The notes beneath the pieces were generated by a model. That model was not told the origin of the DNA, made no database searches, and was given only the letters and a program-made list of their open reading frames with translations. From contig NZ_MSCQ01000002.1 of NCBI RefSeq assembly GCF_002954725.1, forward strand, positions 743,536-807,535: DNA of 64,000 nt. Direction: 5' to 3'. Below are positions 18,090-26,400 of this stretch, piece after piece. Source of the DNA: Photobacterium phosphoreum (GTDB lineage: Bacteria; Pseudomonadota; Gammaproteobacteria; Enterobacterales; Vibrionaceae). A program made the position numbers and the translations under genes. The first letter of the stretch is position 1, and every line of letters starts with the position of its first letter.

Positions 18090-18098
18090 ATCTATTAC

Positions 18099-19052
18099 TT
18101 ACCAACCAAAAATTAAAAATATCAGTGCCAATACAGCCACCAAAAACGCAGGGAAAATCGTGCGATGAATTTGAGTAAAACGTACACGTGCCATGGTGTT
18201 TTCAACCAGACCTGCAATCAAGAACACCACAAACAGTTTAATCAACAGAATAATGGTGGCAGAAAATAAGCCGCCAAAACTCAAGCTGCTTGCTTTACCC
18301 CAAGGAATAAATATCGCAAGAAATAGCTGTGCAACGACCAGCTGTTTTAAACCTAAACCAAGTTTAACCATTGCCAATGCAGAACCTGAATACTCTGTTA
18401 CTGGACCTTCTTGTAGCTCTTGCTCTGCTTCTGCACTATCAAACGGCACTTTGCCCATTTCGATAAACAATGCAAACGCACACACAATACCTGCCAGAAT
18501 AATGGTTAATGGGTGATGCCAAGTGTTATTGGCTAATGCGTGACTGATATAACCTAAGTCAGTTGTACCGACACTTAACGCAACCACCACAATCGCCAGA
18601 ATTAAAATCGGCTCAACTAAGATACCCAGCGTTAATTCACGGCTACTGCCCATACCCGCAAACATGCTGTTTGAATCAATACCTGATAATGCGAAGAAGA
18701 AACGGAAAATCGCTAACAAGTAAATATCGGTAATAATGTCACCCGAAATTGGAAACGGTGACACTTGCGTAACCGTCGGTAGCGCCATTCCAATTAATAG
18801 CATCGTTACTACAAGTACCCACGGCATGATCCAGAAAATAAAACCAGAATTTGCTGGAGCTACTGATTGACGACGTAATAATTTGGCAATATCACGGTAG
18901 TCTTGCAATACACCCGGCCCTTGGCGCGAATGAATTTTAGCGCGAATAACGCGAGAGAAACCTGTCGCAAGTGGCGCTAACATCAACATTAAGATAGCTT
19001 GGACAATCGCTAATACAATCCAACCCGCAGTTGGCATTTCAAGTGGGGACAT
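18099..19052 (-). CDS. hycD: HycD, hydrogenase-3 membrane subunit (NuoH-like)
   Basis: HycD is one of the two membrane subunits of hydrogenase-3 and connects the soluble arm to the membrane, as NuoH does in complex I. The 317 residues (E. coli 307) form about eight hydrophobic helices. Conserved cytoplasmic loops are visible: HSRQGPGVLQDYRDIAKL near the N-terminus and PFDSAEAEQELQEGPVTEYS in the middle, both hallmarks of the NuoH family. The ATG at 19052 overlaps the hycC stop by one base (TAATG). Confidence 0.95.
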   Translation of the reverse strand: MSPLEMPTAGWIVLAIVQAILMLMLAPLATGFSRVIRAKIHSRQGPGVLQDYRDIAKLLRRQSVAPANSGFIFWIMPWVLVVTMLLIGMALPTVTQVSPFPISGDIITDIYLLAIFRFFFALSGIDSNSMFAGMGSSRELTLGILVEPILILAIVVVALSVGTTDLGYISHALANNTWHHPLTIILAGIVCAFALFIEMGKVPFDSAEAEQELQEGPVTEYSGSALAMVKLGLGLKQLVVAQLFLAIFIPWGKASSLSFGGLFSATIILLIKLFVVFLIAGLVENTMARVRFTQIHRTIFPAFLVAVLALIFLIFGW

Positions 19053-20983
19053 TAGAGACTAACTCCTGAAATGAGAGGAACGAACAACACCACAACCACC
19101 ACGACAATAATGCAGAATCGGCACACTTTACGGCTATCCAGCGTTGGATTTTCACCACCATTACTTAAGTAAGGCAGTACAAAACGCTCAGTAAATGACG
19201 TTTGGCGGTTGTTATAAATAAAACCAAACATATTACGCATCGGGCGAGTGATACTTGCCGCTGAAACTGTCATACGCTGTTCGTATTGGTAACCACAAGC
19301 CCAAGGATCACCTTGGTGACGACGCGGAAGACGACGTTGACGGAATGTATAAAGTAACGCGGCAGGGACTAACGTTAATAGCGCAAGTGCAATCGCAATC
19401 ACAGGAGTAGAAAGGATAGCTTGATCAGCAACCGCAGGGTAAACCGTCAAACCATGGGCAACCGTTACCGGGGCCATGTTCAACATTGAAGATGCGATTA
19501 ATGAGAAGTAAGGTGCAATCCACGGTGCACAAACACCTAATACCACACACAATACCGCTAACGATGTTGTCGCGGTGATCATTGCAGGACCCACTTCACG
19601 CGTATTAGCTGCTTGCTCTGTTTTTGGCGCACCAGTAAAACAAATACCATACACTTTCACAAAACACATACACGCTAACGCACCCGTAAAGGCCAGCATT
19701 ACCATGCCAAACGGACCAAATAACAAGTTAGCAACCGTACCGACTTTACCCATGCTAAATAGCGATTGATAAATAAACCACTCAGAAACAAAACCATTTA
19801 ATGGCGGTAAAGCACAAATTGCCAATGTACCAATTAAGAATGCTGCCGCAGTTTTAGGCATTGTTTTCGCCAAACCGCCCATATCATCCATTTCTTTGGT
19901 ATGCATACGGAATACGATTGAACCAGAGCCTAAACATAATAGGCCTTTGAACACCGCGTGGTTTAATAAGTGATATAAACCACCTAATAGACCAAGTAGC
20001 GCTAAAACTGGATGATGAGACGCAATACCAATCATGCTCACGCCAACACCGATTAAGATGATGCCGATATTTTCAATGGTATGGTATGCCAATAATCGTT
20101 TGATATCGTGTTCTGCCAACGCATACATTACGCCAAGAACAGAAGACACCGCACCAAAGATTAGCACTAAGAAACCCCACCATAATTGGGTTGCACCAAG
20201 GAATAAAATCGCAAACTTCAAAATACCGTAAATGCCAATTTTTACCATGACACACGAAATTAAGGTTGAGCAATATGACGGTGCTAACGGATATGCTTTC
20301 GGTAACCAGCCATGTAAACCAATACCTGCCGCTTTAATACCAAAACCAACCAATGCCAATAAGAACACCAACGATGCCGTTGCTCCAGTAACAGGGTTAT
20401 GCATAATGGCACTGAATTGATAGCTATCAGCATGAGAGGCAACAATCATAAATGCCACCACAACCAATAGGCTGGCGGCATGATCTGCAATAAAATATTG
20501 CAAACCCGCTTTTTTACTTTGAACGCTACCATCGCTGATAACAATCAGCCAAGAAGCCAGTGAAATGATCTCCATAAAGATAATAAAGACCATTACATTG
20601 GCTGACACCACAAGGGCTGTCATCGCTGCAGCAAAAATATTGAAAAGTACATTAACCTTCCAACCGCCTTTGCCATAGTACTCTTCAAGGTAGTTAATCG
20701 AATAAACAGACGCTGCCATGGTGACCACAGAAATCACCACTACCATTAGCGCAGACAACATATCCATGCTAAACCAATGGCTCATTGCTGCGGTAGCATC
20801 GGCAGTATCAAAACCCGAGACGATAGTGCTAATACCGGCGATGATACCAAACAGGCCACCAAACGCACTGATCACACCAGCAAGACGCAAACTCTCTTGC
20901 TCATTTTTACGCCCTTGATACGATAAAATCGCAGCGACGGCATAACTGATTAAAGCAAAACAAACTAAAACTAATGGGCTCAT
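19052..20983 (-). CDS. hycC: HycC, hydrogenase-3 antiporter-like membrane subunit
   Basis: HycC is the large membrane subunit related to the Mrp antiporter/NuoL family and may couple H2 formation to ion translocation. The 643 residues (E. coli 608) are mostly transmembrane helices. The family core is seen in KAAGIGLHGWLPKAYPLAPS, DIKRLLAYHTIENIG and LYHLLNHAVFKGLLCLGSG, with conserved Lys and His in membrane segments. The start was placed at 20983 (MSPLVLV), overlapping the hycB stop as ATGA. A longer frame upstream adds 16 unlikely residues. Confidence 0.94.
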   Translation of the reverse strand: MSPLVLVCFALISYAVAAILSYQGRKNEQESLRLAGVISAFGGLFGIIAGISTIVSGFDTADATAAMSHWFSMDMLSALMVVVISVVTMAASVYSINYLEEYYGKGGWKVNVLFNIFAAAMTALVVSANVMVFIIFMEIISLASWLIVISDGSVQSKKAGLQYFIADHAASLLVVVAFMIVASHADSYQFSAIMHNPVTGATASLVFLLALVGFGIKAAGIGLHGWLPKAYPLAPSYCSTLISCVMVKIGIYGILKFAILFLGATQLWWGFLVLIFGAVSSVLGVMYALAEHDIKRLLAYHTIENIGIILIGVGVSMIGIASHHPVLALLGLLGGLYHLLNHAVFKGLLCLGSGSIVFRMHTKEMDDMGGLAKTMPKTAAAFLIGTLAICALPPLNGFVSEWFIYQSLFSMGKVGTVANLLFGPFGMVMLAFTGALACMCFVKVYGICFTGAPKTEQAANTREVGPAMITATTSLAVLCVVLGVCAPWIAPYFSLIASSMLNMAPVTVAHGLTVYPAVADQAILSTPVIAIALALLTLVPAALLYTFRQRRLPRRHQGDPWACGYQYEQRMTVSAASITRPMRNMFGFIYNNRQTSFTERFVLPYLSNGGENPTLDSRKVCRFCIIVVVVVVLFVPLISGVSL

Positions 20984-21594
20984 CGTGTTACTGCTCCACC
21001 TTTGGCTGACGCTGCACTGTCGGCTGCACACTCACGTTTAATATCACGTGCTTTAACGATATTTGCTGCATCGATTAGCACGATCGCTTGTGTTGGGCAC
21101 ACTTCAGCACAGGCTGGTCCTTGTTCACGGAAACCACACAAATCACATTTAACCGCAATGCTCTTTACTCCCGGTTCCCAAGCAAGAATATCTTGACCAA
21201 ATGTGCTTGGAATGGAAGTTGAAGGGTTACTTGAACGAATGGTTGAAGGGATATAGGTATCGTAACTATTTGCCATCGCAACAGGTCGACTACCATCAAA
21301 AGCGATTGCACCAAAAGGACAAGCAACAGCACATAATGTACAACCGACACATAATGTTTCATTGAGCATGACACGATCTTGTTGCTTGGTGATCGCTTGC
21401 ACTGGACATACAGTGGCACAAGGTGCATCTTCACAATGACGACACATCACAGGCGCAGTGGCATCATCTAATTTAACCACGGTTAGGCGGGGATGGCTTT
21501 GCAGTCCTTGTTGTTTATGTACTGTCGAACATGCTGCCATGCAGGTGCCACAACCAATACACTTCTCAGGATCTGCAATTACAAAGCTTTTCAT
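20980..21594 (-). CDS. hycB: HycB, hydrogenase-3 electron-transfer subunit
   Basis: HycB is the four-cluster ferredoxin subunit that takes electrons from FDH-H. The 204 residues (E. coli 203) hold CIGCGTCMAAC, CRHCEDAPCATVCP, CVGCTLCAVACP and CDLCGFREQGPACAEVCP. An insert rich in Ser, Thr and Pro (about residues 105-130) separates the third and fourth motifs. It is the first gene of hycBCDEFGHI, directly behind the sigma-54 promoter at 21629-21644. There is no hycA before it, so the E. coli anti-activator HycA is missing from this locus. Confidence 0.93.
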   Translation of the reverse strand: MKSFVIADPEKCIGCGTCMAACSTVHKQQGLQSHPRLTVVKLDDATAPVMCRHCEDAPCATVCPVQAITKQQDRVMLNETLCVGCTLCAVACPFGAIAFDGSRPVAMANSYDTYIPSTIRSSNPSTSIPSTFGQDILAWEPGVKSIAVKCDLCGFREQGPACAEVCPTQAIVLIDAANIVKARDIKRECAADSAASAKGGAVTR

Positions 21595-21628
21595 TGTCTA
21601 CCTAGTCAATCGCAAAAAAAACTATTAA

Positions 21629-21644
21629 AGCAAGAAATATGCCA
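21629..21644 (-). promoter_or_regulatory. Sigma-54 promoter of hycBCDEFGHI
   Basis: On the minus strand TGGCATATTTCTTGCT matches the -24/-12 consensus at all key bases, including GG and GC with correct spacing. It sits about 35 bp upstream of the hycB start, leaving a short leader. Activator sites follow 98-154 bp further upstream. Confidence 0.9.
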
Positions 21645-21741
21645 TATAGGTATTATTATGCGTATATTATTAGATATCAATTACTTAAAAATAAATAATA
21701 GTAAAAAAATACTTTCCACAATAAAAATACCAACATCAAAG

Positions 21742-21798
21742 TGTCGTCATCTTCAATCTCGACAGTTGGCATCGACACATTTCGACATCAACTGTCGA
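21742..21798. promoter_or_regulatory. Upstream activator sites of hyc (probable FhlA sites)
   Basis: TGTCG (21742), TCGACA at 21759, 21772 and 21782, and TGTCGA at 21793. The last three repeat the arrangement found before hydN (starts 10 and 11 bp apart). The position, about 100-155 bp upstream of the -24/-12 promoter, fits enhancer sites for FhlA. Confidence 0.82.
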
Positions 21799-21851
21799 AC
21801 AACCATATTGCCATGCTCATTTTTTGAACACCTATCGTGGTTATATAAAAA

Positions 21852-21890
21852 AACGCCCCGTACTTATTATTGTTTTAAGTAAGGGGCGTT
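21852..21890 (-). terminator. Rho-independent terminator of selB
   Basis: AACGCCCC and GGGGCGTT form a GC-rich stem, with the inner TACTTA/TAAGTA extending it; on the minus strand it is followed by a run of T. It lies 40 bp past the selB stop and isolates the sel operon from the hyc activator sites. Confidence 0.92.
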
Positions 21891-21930
21891 ATTCATTTTC
21901 AATAGACATCAAATGTTATACTACATGCCT

Positions 21931-23781
21931 TTATTGCCATGCTTTTAGGATAATACGCTCATCATCATCACGTTTAACCCAACCGTCTTTTTCCATACGA
22001 TTCGCTAATGGAATCGAGTATTTACGGCTTAATTCGGTGCGATCTTTAATATCGGTCATGGTAATACGATCATGCGGTTGATGATCAGCAATCACCGCTT
22101 TAACAAGATCTAAATACACCCCCATATCAAAATAAATATTTTCATCAAGCGCAGTAATGTATTTTTGATGGCTTAATTGACGTAACCACTTTTTACCGCC
22201 AACAATTTTGATTTTATTTAGCTCAAGCCCTGCTTTGCCAAACTGACGAATTTGATGCAATATATCAAGCGCATCTTGAGGTAAGTCATCTTCATTATCA
22301 CCCTGACCGACACACCACTTACCGTAACTTAAATGCACTTTCTGTTGCTGCTTTAAACGCTGCATGATCAGTTCAATCACGTCATCATTGATCCGTAACC
22401 GACTGCATAATTCAGCTGATGCCATCGAAATACCCGCACCAAGTAATGTATCAAGCTGTTGCGATATATCCGTTAACCACTGGTTATCAAAACAAAAAGG
22501 CGCAATAAAGGTTTGCTGTTCTGTGGCTTTAAAATCAGCCTCATGACATTCAAAATAACCTTGTAGCACTAACAACATCTGTCGTTGTGACTCTGGCTGT
22601 AATTGTTGTGGTAAGTTATTAAGTACATCGTATAAACGGCGCTTTTGATAGCCAAAAATATAATCACTCCACACCACTTCTGCGCCATGTTGTAAACCAC
22701 TGCCGCCTTTTTGGATCATCGCTAATCGTTGTCCAAATAATAACGGCATTGGTTTTTCAAACACTAATCGCGCCAACTCAGTATTGGGAATGTAGCTCAA
22801 ACGTGCTGTACCGTGCCACGTTCCCATCGCCACTTCCACTTGGCGTTGTTTTTTAACTTTTAACTTTATCGCCGTTTTGGTTAATCGCACAATGCACTGA
22901 TCACGCAGAGTAATCTGTTGATTAATACCAGTGATCAACTGCCCTCTGGCGATATCTTTACGACCCACACCTTTAACATTTACCGCCACACGGCATGTTG
23001 CTGAAACTGAAGTTAATTGTTGATGATAAGCCTGAATCGATCGCACCGTACCAATAAGATTTGATGGATGACAACGTACTTTATCGCCAATCGCTAATTG
23101 ACCTTGTGCGAGTGTGCCTGTTAGCACCGTACCAATTCCGTTTACCACAAACACCCGATCAATATACATTAACGGTGCCGTCGCTTGTTCAACCACTGAA
23201 TTATCATCACTGTTTGTTGGAGCAACGATTTTATGGCGTGCAATGTTAACTTGAACAGTTTCAATTAAAAGCTGGCGTAATGCTTCAATGTTATCTTTTT
23301 TCAATGCAGAAACAGTGACGATTTCAGGTAATAAACCGCTACGTTCCATTACTTGTTCTAAGACTTGATCTTCTATTTCCGCTAATTGCTCCGCGCTGAC
23401 TTTATCGCGCTTATTAATACAAACGACAATATCTTCAATCCCCATTGCATGTGCAACGTCAAGATGTGAAGTGGTCATTGGCATCCAACCTTCATCAGCA
23501 GCAACCACTAATAACAACACATTTAAATGCCATACACCTGCAACCATATTACGCAAATAACGCTCATGTCCGGGAACATCAACCACCCCGATAGTATTAC
23601 CATCATCATCTTGAAAATGCGCAAAGCCTAAATCTTGGGTCATGCCTAATTGCTGCTCATGAGGACGCGCGGTTATCATGCCCGTTAACGCTTCAATTAA
23701 TGCGGTTTTACCGTGATCGACATGACCAGCAAGACCAACAACAGCTTGATATTGTTTTTTATGTGTTGATATCGCCACCAT
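21931..23781 (-). CDS. selB: SelB, selenocysteine-specific elongation factor
   Basis: SelB brings Sec-tRNA to the ribosome at UGA codons marked by a SECIS hairpin. The 616 residues (E. coli 614) show the GTPase motifs GLAGHVDHGKTALIE, DVPGHERYLRNM and NKRD near the N-terminus. Beta-barrel domains II-III follow, with winged-helix domains in the C-terminal third that bind the SECIS RNA. The only SECIS client seen in the window is fdhF. The ATG at 23781 overlaps the selA stop (TAATG), indicating coupled translation. Confidence 0.96.
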   Translation of the reverse strand: MVAISTHKKQYQAVVGLAGHVDHGKTALIEALTGMITARPHEQQLGMTQDLGFAHFQDDDGNTIGVVDVPGHERYLRNMVAGVWHLNVLLLVVAADEGWMPMTTSHLDVAHAMGIEDIVVCINKRDKVSAEQLAEIEDQVLEQVMERSGLLPEIVTVSALKKDNIEALRQLLIETVQVNIARHKIVAPTNSDDNSVVEQATAPLMYIDRVFVVNGIGTVLTGTLAQGQLAIGDKVRCHPSNLIGTVRSIQAYHQQLTSVSATCRVAVNVKGVGRKDIARGQLITGINQQITLRDQCIVRLTKTAIKLKVKKQRQVEVAMGTWHGTARLSYIPNTELARLVFEKPMPLLFGQRLAMIQKGGSGLQHGAEVVWSDYIFGYQKRRLYDVLNNLPQQLQPESQRQMLLVLQGYFECHEADFKATEQQTFIAPFCFDNQWLTDISQQLDTLLGAGISMASAELCSRLRINDDVIELIMQRLKQQQKVHLSYGKWCVGQGDNEDDLPQDALDILHQIRQFGKAGLELNKIKIVGGKKWLRQLSHQKYITALDENIYFDMGVYLDLVKAVIADHQPHDRITMTDIKDRTELSRKYSIPLANRMEKDGWVKRDDDERIILKAWQ

Positions 23782-25202
23782 TATTTAGCCTCCGTATTTA
23801 TATAAGATTGAATATAATCGTCAAGCTGAGCAATAAAGACAGCATGATCACTGTCTAATAAGGTCGCGACATTTAATAGCAGTTGGTTACTATTAACATA
23901 ACCAATAATCGGGGTCGGTAAATCACGTAGCGCATCTAAATGCAGTTGTGCTTTACCTGGTAAAGTAAGTTTTAGACCATAACAAGGATAGGTTTCACTA
24001 GGAATTGCGCCACCACCGACTTGCATCACAAGAGGAACAGCTTGAACATAAGGTTTCCAACGTTGCGCCCATTGTTGGGCTAACGTTTGACTGATCTTGG
24101 CACGATCTAACGCTTGTTGCGCCACACCAAAACCAGCAGGATCACGGTTTAGTTTCTGAACTAATAATTGCTCAAGCATTGATAAGACAATTCGCCCCGG
24201 ACGGAAAGTACGCATCATCGGATTTTTGGCTAATTGTTGACACAGTTTTGGGCAACCCGCAATGATACCAGCTTGTGGGCCACCGATAATTTTATCACCA
24301 GAGAAACACACTAAATCAACGCCCATTTGCAAATAGCGCGGCAACGACACTTCACTTTGAGCGTATTGCTCTGACGATAAGCCTGAGCCTTGATCGATCA
24401 CTAATGAAACATGCTCAGGTAAACGTTCAGCCACATCCTGAATATCAGGTGACTCAGTAAACCCCTGCATGGAGAAATTAGACTGATGCACCATTAATAC
24501 CATCGCGGTATTTTCAGTGATCGCATTAATATAGTCATCACTGGTAGTGATATTGGTGGTGCCCACTTCAACAAGTTTGCACCCAGAAAGCGCTAAAATA
24601 TCAGGAATACGAAAGCCACCGCCGATTTGAACTTGCTCACCGCGTGACACAATCACTTCTTTACCCGCCGCTAAAGCATGTAACACTAAATACACTGACG
24701 CGGCATTATTATTCACGACCACACAATCTGCAGCGCCAATCCAGCTCTGAATCAAGGTTGGTAATAAACCGTTACGATCACCACGCTTACCATCACTTAA
24801 TTTCAATTCAAGATTGTTATAGCCAACGTTCACGGCTTTAATACTATCCCAAATTTGCTCATCAATTGGCGAACGACCAAGGTTGGTATGCACTGCAATC
24901 CCAGTTGCATTAATCACCCGTTGCTGGCGACGGCGGTACAATTGACGACAGCTATCAAGCACTAATGCCATCACATCAAGATGATTAACACCTTGGATTT
25001 TAAAGTCAGGATGCTGGCGAATAGACGCAAAAAGTTGACGCAGAGTATTTGTTACGACAGGTCGACTTAATAAGCGCACATAATCGGCTAAATCTGAATG
25101 TTGAAGGAGTTGTTCAATTTGAGGTAAACGATAATTGATTATTGTTTTTTTTGATGACAAAAGTGATGAAGATGGTAGTTCTGAAGAGGTTATCGTGGTC
25201 AC
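23781..25202 (-). CDS. selA: SelA, selenocysteine synthase
   Basis: SelA is a PLP enzyme that converts Ser-tRNA-Sec to Sec-tRNA-Sec using selenophosphate. The 473 residues (E. coli 463) include NATGIAVHTNLGRSP, VVNNNAASVYLVLHAL, VIDQGSGL and the PLP-lysine motif CFSGDKIIGGPQAG. The start is a GTG at 25202 with an AAGGA ribosome site 7 nt upstream. The tRNA-Sec gene lies about 100 bp upstream on the same strand, so selC-selA-selB may be one transcript. selD (selenophosphate synthetase) is not in the window. Confidence 0.96.
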   Translation of the reverse strand: MTTITSSELPSSSLLSSKKTIINYRLPQIEQLLQHSDLADYVRLLSRPVVTNTLRQLFASIRQHPDFKIQGVNHLDVMALVLDSCRQLYRRRQQRVINATGIAVHTNLGRSPIDEQIWDSIKAVNVGYNNLELKLSDGKRGDRNGLLPTLIQSWIGAADCVVVNNNAASVYLVLHALAAGKEVIVSRGEQVQIGGGFRIPDILALSGCKLVEVGTTNITTSDDYINAITENTAMVLMVHQSNFSMQGFTESPDIQDVAERLPEHVSLVIDQGSGLSSEQYAQSEVSLPRYLQMGVDLVCFSGDKIIGGPQAGIIAGCPKLCQQLAKNPMMRTFRPGRIVLSMLEQLLVQKLNRDPAGFGVAQQALDRAKISQTLAQQWAQRWKPYVQAVPLVMQVGGGAIPSETYPCYGLKLTLPGKAQLHLDALRDLPTPIIGYVNSNQLLLNVATLLDSDHAVFIAQLDDYIQSYINTEAK

Positions 25203-25234
25203 GGTAGTTCCTTGGCTGAATTGCAGACAATAGT

Positions 25235-25270
25235 ACTCATACTATTTCTCAAAGTAGAGATAGTATGAGT
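25235..25270 (-). promoter_or_regulatory. Hairpin between tRNA-Sec and selA
   Basis: ACTCATACTA (25235-25244) pairs with TAGTATGAGT (25261-25270), and an inner TCTC/GAGA can add four pairs. In the presumed transcript it lies between the tRNA and the selA ribosome site, without a T-run. It could be a processing site or a weak attenuator. Confidence 0.5.
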
Positions 25271-25300
25271 GACAGTGGAACCATTTAAACGCGCGAAAAA

Positions 25301-25392
25301 TGGCGGAAGAGGCAGGAATTGAACCTACCAAAGCTTATACAGCTCACATCGGTTTTGAAGACCGAGAAGGCCACCAGACCTCATCTCATTCC
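25301..25392 (-). tRNA. selC: tRNA-Sec, anticodon TCA
   Basis: A 92-nt tRNA gene with encoded CCA. The anticodon stem TCGGT/ACCGA encloses the loop CTTCAAA, giving anticodon TCA for UGA. A long variable arm (stem AGCT/AGCT), a T-loop TTCAATT and a G before CCA match tRNA-Sec. The acceptor stem pairs best as GGAA-GAG with CTCTTCC, leaving an unpaired T at position 5. It sits immediately upstream of selA and about 7 bp downstream of the predicted start of an FNR-type promoter. Confidence 0.95.
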
Positions 25393-25398
25393 GAAATT

Positions 25399-25447
25399 CT
25401 CGTGTATAATAATGTAACTACCGTCATTATTATTTGATTTACATCAA
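25399..25447 (-). promoter_or_regulatory. FNR-dependent promoter of tRNA-Sec (and possibly selAB)
   Basis: A perfect FNR box TTGATTTACATCAA is at 25434-25447. On the minus strand TATTAT (25411-25406) is a good -10 element. With a start near 25399 the FNR box is centred at -41.5, the exact class II position. This suggests that selenocysteine tRNA production rises without oxygen. Confidence 0.78.
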
Positions 25448-25530
25448 TTCTCAGCACAAATAACAGCATACTTTAAAGGAATTTAACTGAATGCGTAATA
25501 TTTCATCATACAAAAGTTAAATTCCGTTAT

Positions 25531-25662
25531 TACACCAATCCCATTAATTAAGTGGTCATATTTTAAAAGCATTAAATTCCCTATCGCCCTCGCGGGCATT
25601 CACTGTAGGGAATGCCCGCGAGGAGGCATTAAATTAGGCCAAAAAATTATTGTGATTGGTAT
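25531..25662. mobile_element. MITE-like repeat with nested hairpin
   Basis: A stretch of about 130 bp has imperfect terminal inverted repeats (left ACCAATCCCATTAATT, right reads ACCAATCACAATAATT on the other strand) and no coding capacity. Inside is a GC-rich perfect 14-bp hairpin, CCTCGCGGGCATTC (25588-25601) with its complement at 25610-25623. The hairpin is flanked by 10-bp direct repeats GCATTAAATT (25569 and 25626). The GC-rich core contrasts with the AT-rich surroundings. Copy number cannot be judged from this window. Confidence 0.65.
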
Positions 25663-25690
25663 TATTAGCGTAAAACTGAAAACAAAAAAA

Positions 25691-25708
25691 CCTTACTTTA
25701 TAGTAAGG
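25691..25708 (-). terminator. Terminator of the lipoprotein gene at 25742
   Basis: CCTTACT and AGTAAGG form a 7-bp stem with a TTAT loop, followed on the minus strand by seven T. It lies about 35 bp past the stop of the gene. Confidence 0.85.
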
Positions 25709-25741
25709 CTTAATCTATAATATGCGTTTATAATAATTAGG

Positions 25742-26338
25742 TTATCGCACTACCCCATTATCTTGTAGATTTTCAATTAAAATATGAGTTAACTCTGCAA
25801 TAATGTCATTCATATTGGTAGGATCGACAGATTCTGATGATGTTGACCAAATAGGCTTATGACTTTTAGTGTCAAACAAAGTAAATTCTACATTTACAAA
25901 CTCATACGATACGGTGTAGCTATCATCATAAATATAACTGTAAGAATCGTTATAATAACTATGGAATGAAACGCTGTTGCCATAACCATAATTATTTCCA
26001 GGATAGCGAATATTCTTATCTTCAATATTGACTAACTGAGCAACAAAGACTGTTTGGGTATTATTATCTTTTATATACCCTGCGATATCATTTTTAGACG
26101 GTAATTTATTAGGAAATAACTGTGAGCTTGAAATAGCATTAACACCGTTCTTTCTAAAGTCGTGTACCATATCATCTTCGAATATACGTCGAACCCGTAA
26201 GTTATCTGACATCGCTACCACTAACGTGCTTTTAATCGGCATTTGAGTATAAGTTTTATCCACCCATGATGATGTTAAATTACTTGACGCACATGATGTG
26301 ATTAATAAACAAAATAATGAAATAAATAGTAAACGCAT
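25742..26338 (-). CDS. Lipoprotein resembling DUF4136 family
   Basis: A 198-residue lipoprotein. The start was set at the ATG at 26338 because it gives a proper lipoprotein signal (MRLLFISLFCLLITSC, Cys16) and has an AAGGGA ribosome site; the frame can be extended 20 codons upstream without such support. The mature part starts SSNLTSSWVDKTY. It has an alternating strand-helix pattern reminiscent of DUF4136 outer-membrane lipoproteins, with a Tyr/Ser/Asn-rich loop in the middle. The family assignment is tentative. It is divergent from the Sel1 gene with a 62-bp gap. Confidence 0.75.
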   Translation of the reverse strand: MRLLFISLFCLLITSCASSNLTSSWVDKTYTQMPIKSTLVVAMSDNLRVRRIFEDDMVHDFRKNGVNAISSSQLFPNKLPSKNDIAGYIKDNNTQTVFVAQLVNIEDKNIRYPGNNYGYGNSVSFHSYYNDSYSYIYDDSYTVSYEFVNVEFTLFDTKSHKPIWSTSSESVDPTNMNDIIAELTHILIENLQDNGVVR

Positions 26339-26400
26339 AATACATCCCTTTAAGTTATGTTCTAAAATTAACAATAGTACAGGGATAGGAGAAATCAATA

